A stretch of 34,353 nucleotides of DNA. It comes from DATGIQ01 sp035295665 (lineage in GTDB: Bacteria; Planctomycetota; Planctomycetia; Gemmatales; Gemmataceae). The notes below the pieces were generated by a model. The model was not told the DNA's origin. It saw only the letters and a list, made by a program, of their open reading frames with translations, and ran no database searches. Position numbers and translations under genes: made by a program. Within the stretch, counting starts at the first letter, position 1. Each line of letters opens with the position of its first letter. Below are positions 33,875 through 34,353 of this stretch, piece by piece. The stretch covers positions 1 to 34,353 of the forward strand of contig DATGIQ010000660.1 of NCBI GenBank assembly GCA_035295665.1, written 5' to 3'.

Positions 33875-34353
33875 TCACTTTTTCGCCGTCAATTCATCCG
33901 CCAATTCTCCGGCATCGTAGACTTTGCGGAGGGCCTCGACGATGCCTTGCGAATGGACGGCCACGGCGCGGGCTTGCTTGTCGGTGTAGACGAAGTCGAG
34001 CACCAGGGACTGAATGTTCCCGTCGAAAATCAAGCCGACGAGCTCGGCGTTGCGATTGATCACGGGGCTGCCGGAGTTGCCTCCGATAATGTCCGCGGTG
34101 CATACGAAATTGAACGGCGTGTCCAGATTGAGCTTGTCCTTGCGCTCGATCCAGCGGGGCGGGAGATCAAACGGCGGCTGATTATGGTGTTGCTTGGCCC
34201 GCAGGTAGAGGCCGGCGAAATTCGTCTCGAACGGGATCTGTCCACCGTTTTCCTCGTACCCTTTGACGACGCCGAAAGCCAGTCGGAGCGTAAACGTGGC
34301 ATCCGGATAGCTGGTCGCTCCTTCGACCGCATATTTGGCCCGAGCAATCTGAG
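33875..34353 (-). CDS. Peptidase S46 family protein, C-terminal part (gene runs off the window)
   Basis: The minus-strand frame is open from the window edge to the stop at 33875, so only the C-terminal 158 residues or so are visible. They contain DIIGGNSGSPVINRNAELVG, the serine-nucleophile motif of S46 dipeptidyl peptidases (DPP7/DPP11 type), followed by IFDGNIQSLVLDFVYTDK and a terminal helix with VEALRKVYDA. S46 enzymes are periplasmic serine peptidases that remove dipeptides from peptide N termini. The Asp and His of the triad lie in the missing part, and the C terminus looks complete. It is separated from the preceding gene by a perfect hairpin. Confidence 0.88.
   Translation of the reverse strand, partial: QIARAKYAVEGATSYPDATFTLRLAFGVVKGYEENGGQIPFETNFAGLYLRAKQHHNQPPFDLPPRWIERKDKLNLDTPFNFVCTADIIGGNSGSPVINRNAELVGLIFDGNIQSLVLDFVYTDKQARAVAVHSQGIVEALRKVYDAGELADELTAKK

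Noticed and set aside
1..34353. tRNA, rRNA, riboswitch or CRISPR array
   Set aside because: No cloverleaf, rRNA segment or regularly spaced repeat array was recognised by reading; a tRNAscan or Rfam search would be needed to exclude small RNAs.

Overview
The window is GC-rich bacterial DNA that most likely comes from a planctomycete of the Gemmata type. This rests on gene content, not on any search. It holds two large Hanks-type Ser/Thr kinases with TPR tails and a DWG metal-binding motif, a DUF1080 protein, a CxxCH haem protein, two exported proteins that carry the planctomycete LExRxLxS motif at the same residue positions, a Tat-exported protein of unknown function, a DUF4214 protein and a peptidase S46 fragment. 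No rRNA, tRNA or CRISPR array was seen.

Left part (1-5064): a same-strand cluster of a ketosynthase-like protein that has lost its catalytic residues (partial at the edge), an intact FabF-type ketosynthase, a membrane-anchored alpha/beta hydrolase and a GH3-family acyl-adenylating enzyme. This looks like the end of an uncharacterised fatty-acid or polyketide pathway in which an acyl chain may be built by a KS/chain-length-factor pair and then activated or conjugated. It is followed by a decayed, opposite-strand cytochrome c tail and an exported di-haem cytochrome (5104-6972).

Middle part (6992-19731): a TetR regulator, recN and a DUF790/Bax1-like nuclease lie on the minus strand. Then come a Tat-signal protein, a convergent DUF1080 protein, a DUF4214 surface protein, a 1162-residue kinase-TPR protein and a convergent protein built of secretin N-type domains without a pore domain. 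At 20075-23086 a tight operon with overlapping genes encodes a membrane-anchored protein, an HTTM-domain (SdpB / vitamin K gamma-carboxylase-like) membrane protein and a probable lipoprotein. A DUF-type TPR protein follows.

Right part (25258-34353): a complete IS3-like element with 26-bp imperfect terminal repeats. Its transposase carries a DnaG-like CHC2 zinc finger at the C terminus and is interrupted by a second frameshift. Then come csrA, a MerR/GyrI-like regulator with a textbook 19-bp-spacer MerR promoter, a second kinase-TPR protein, an intergenic region with a pair of GTTAA-N6-TTAAC dyads one about three helical turns from the other, an exported LExRxLxS protein, a perfect 17-bp hairpin and the 3' part of an S46 peptidase gene.

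The best candidates for something new are the KS-beta/KS-alpha/hydrolase/GH3 cluster, the HTTM three-gene operon and the IS3-CHC2 transposase fusion.
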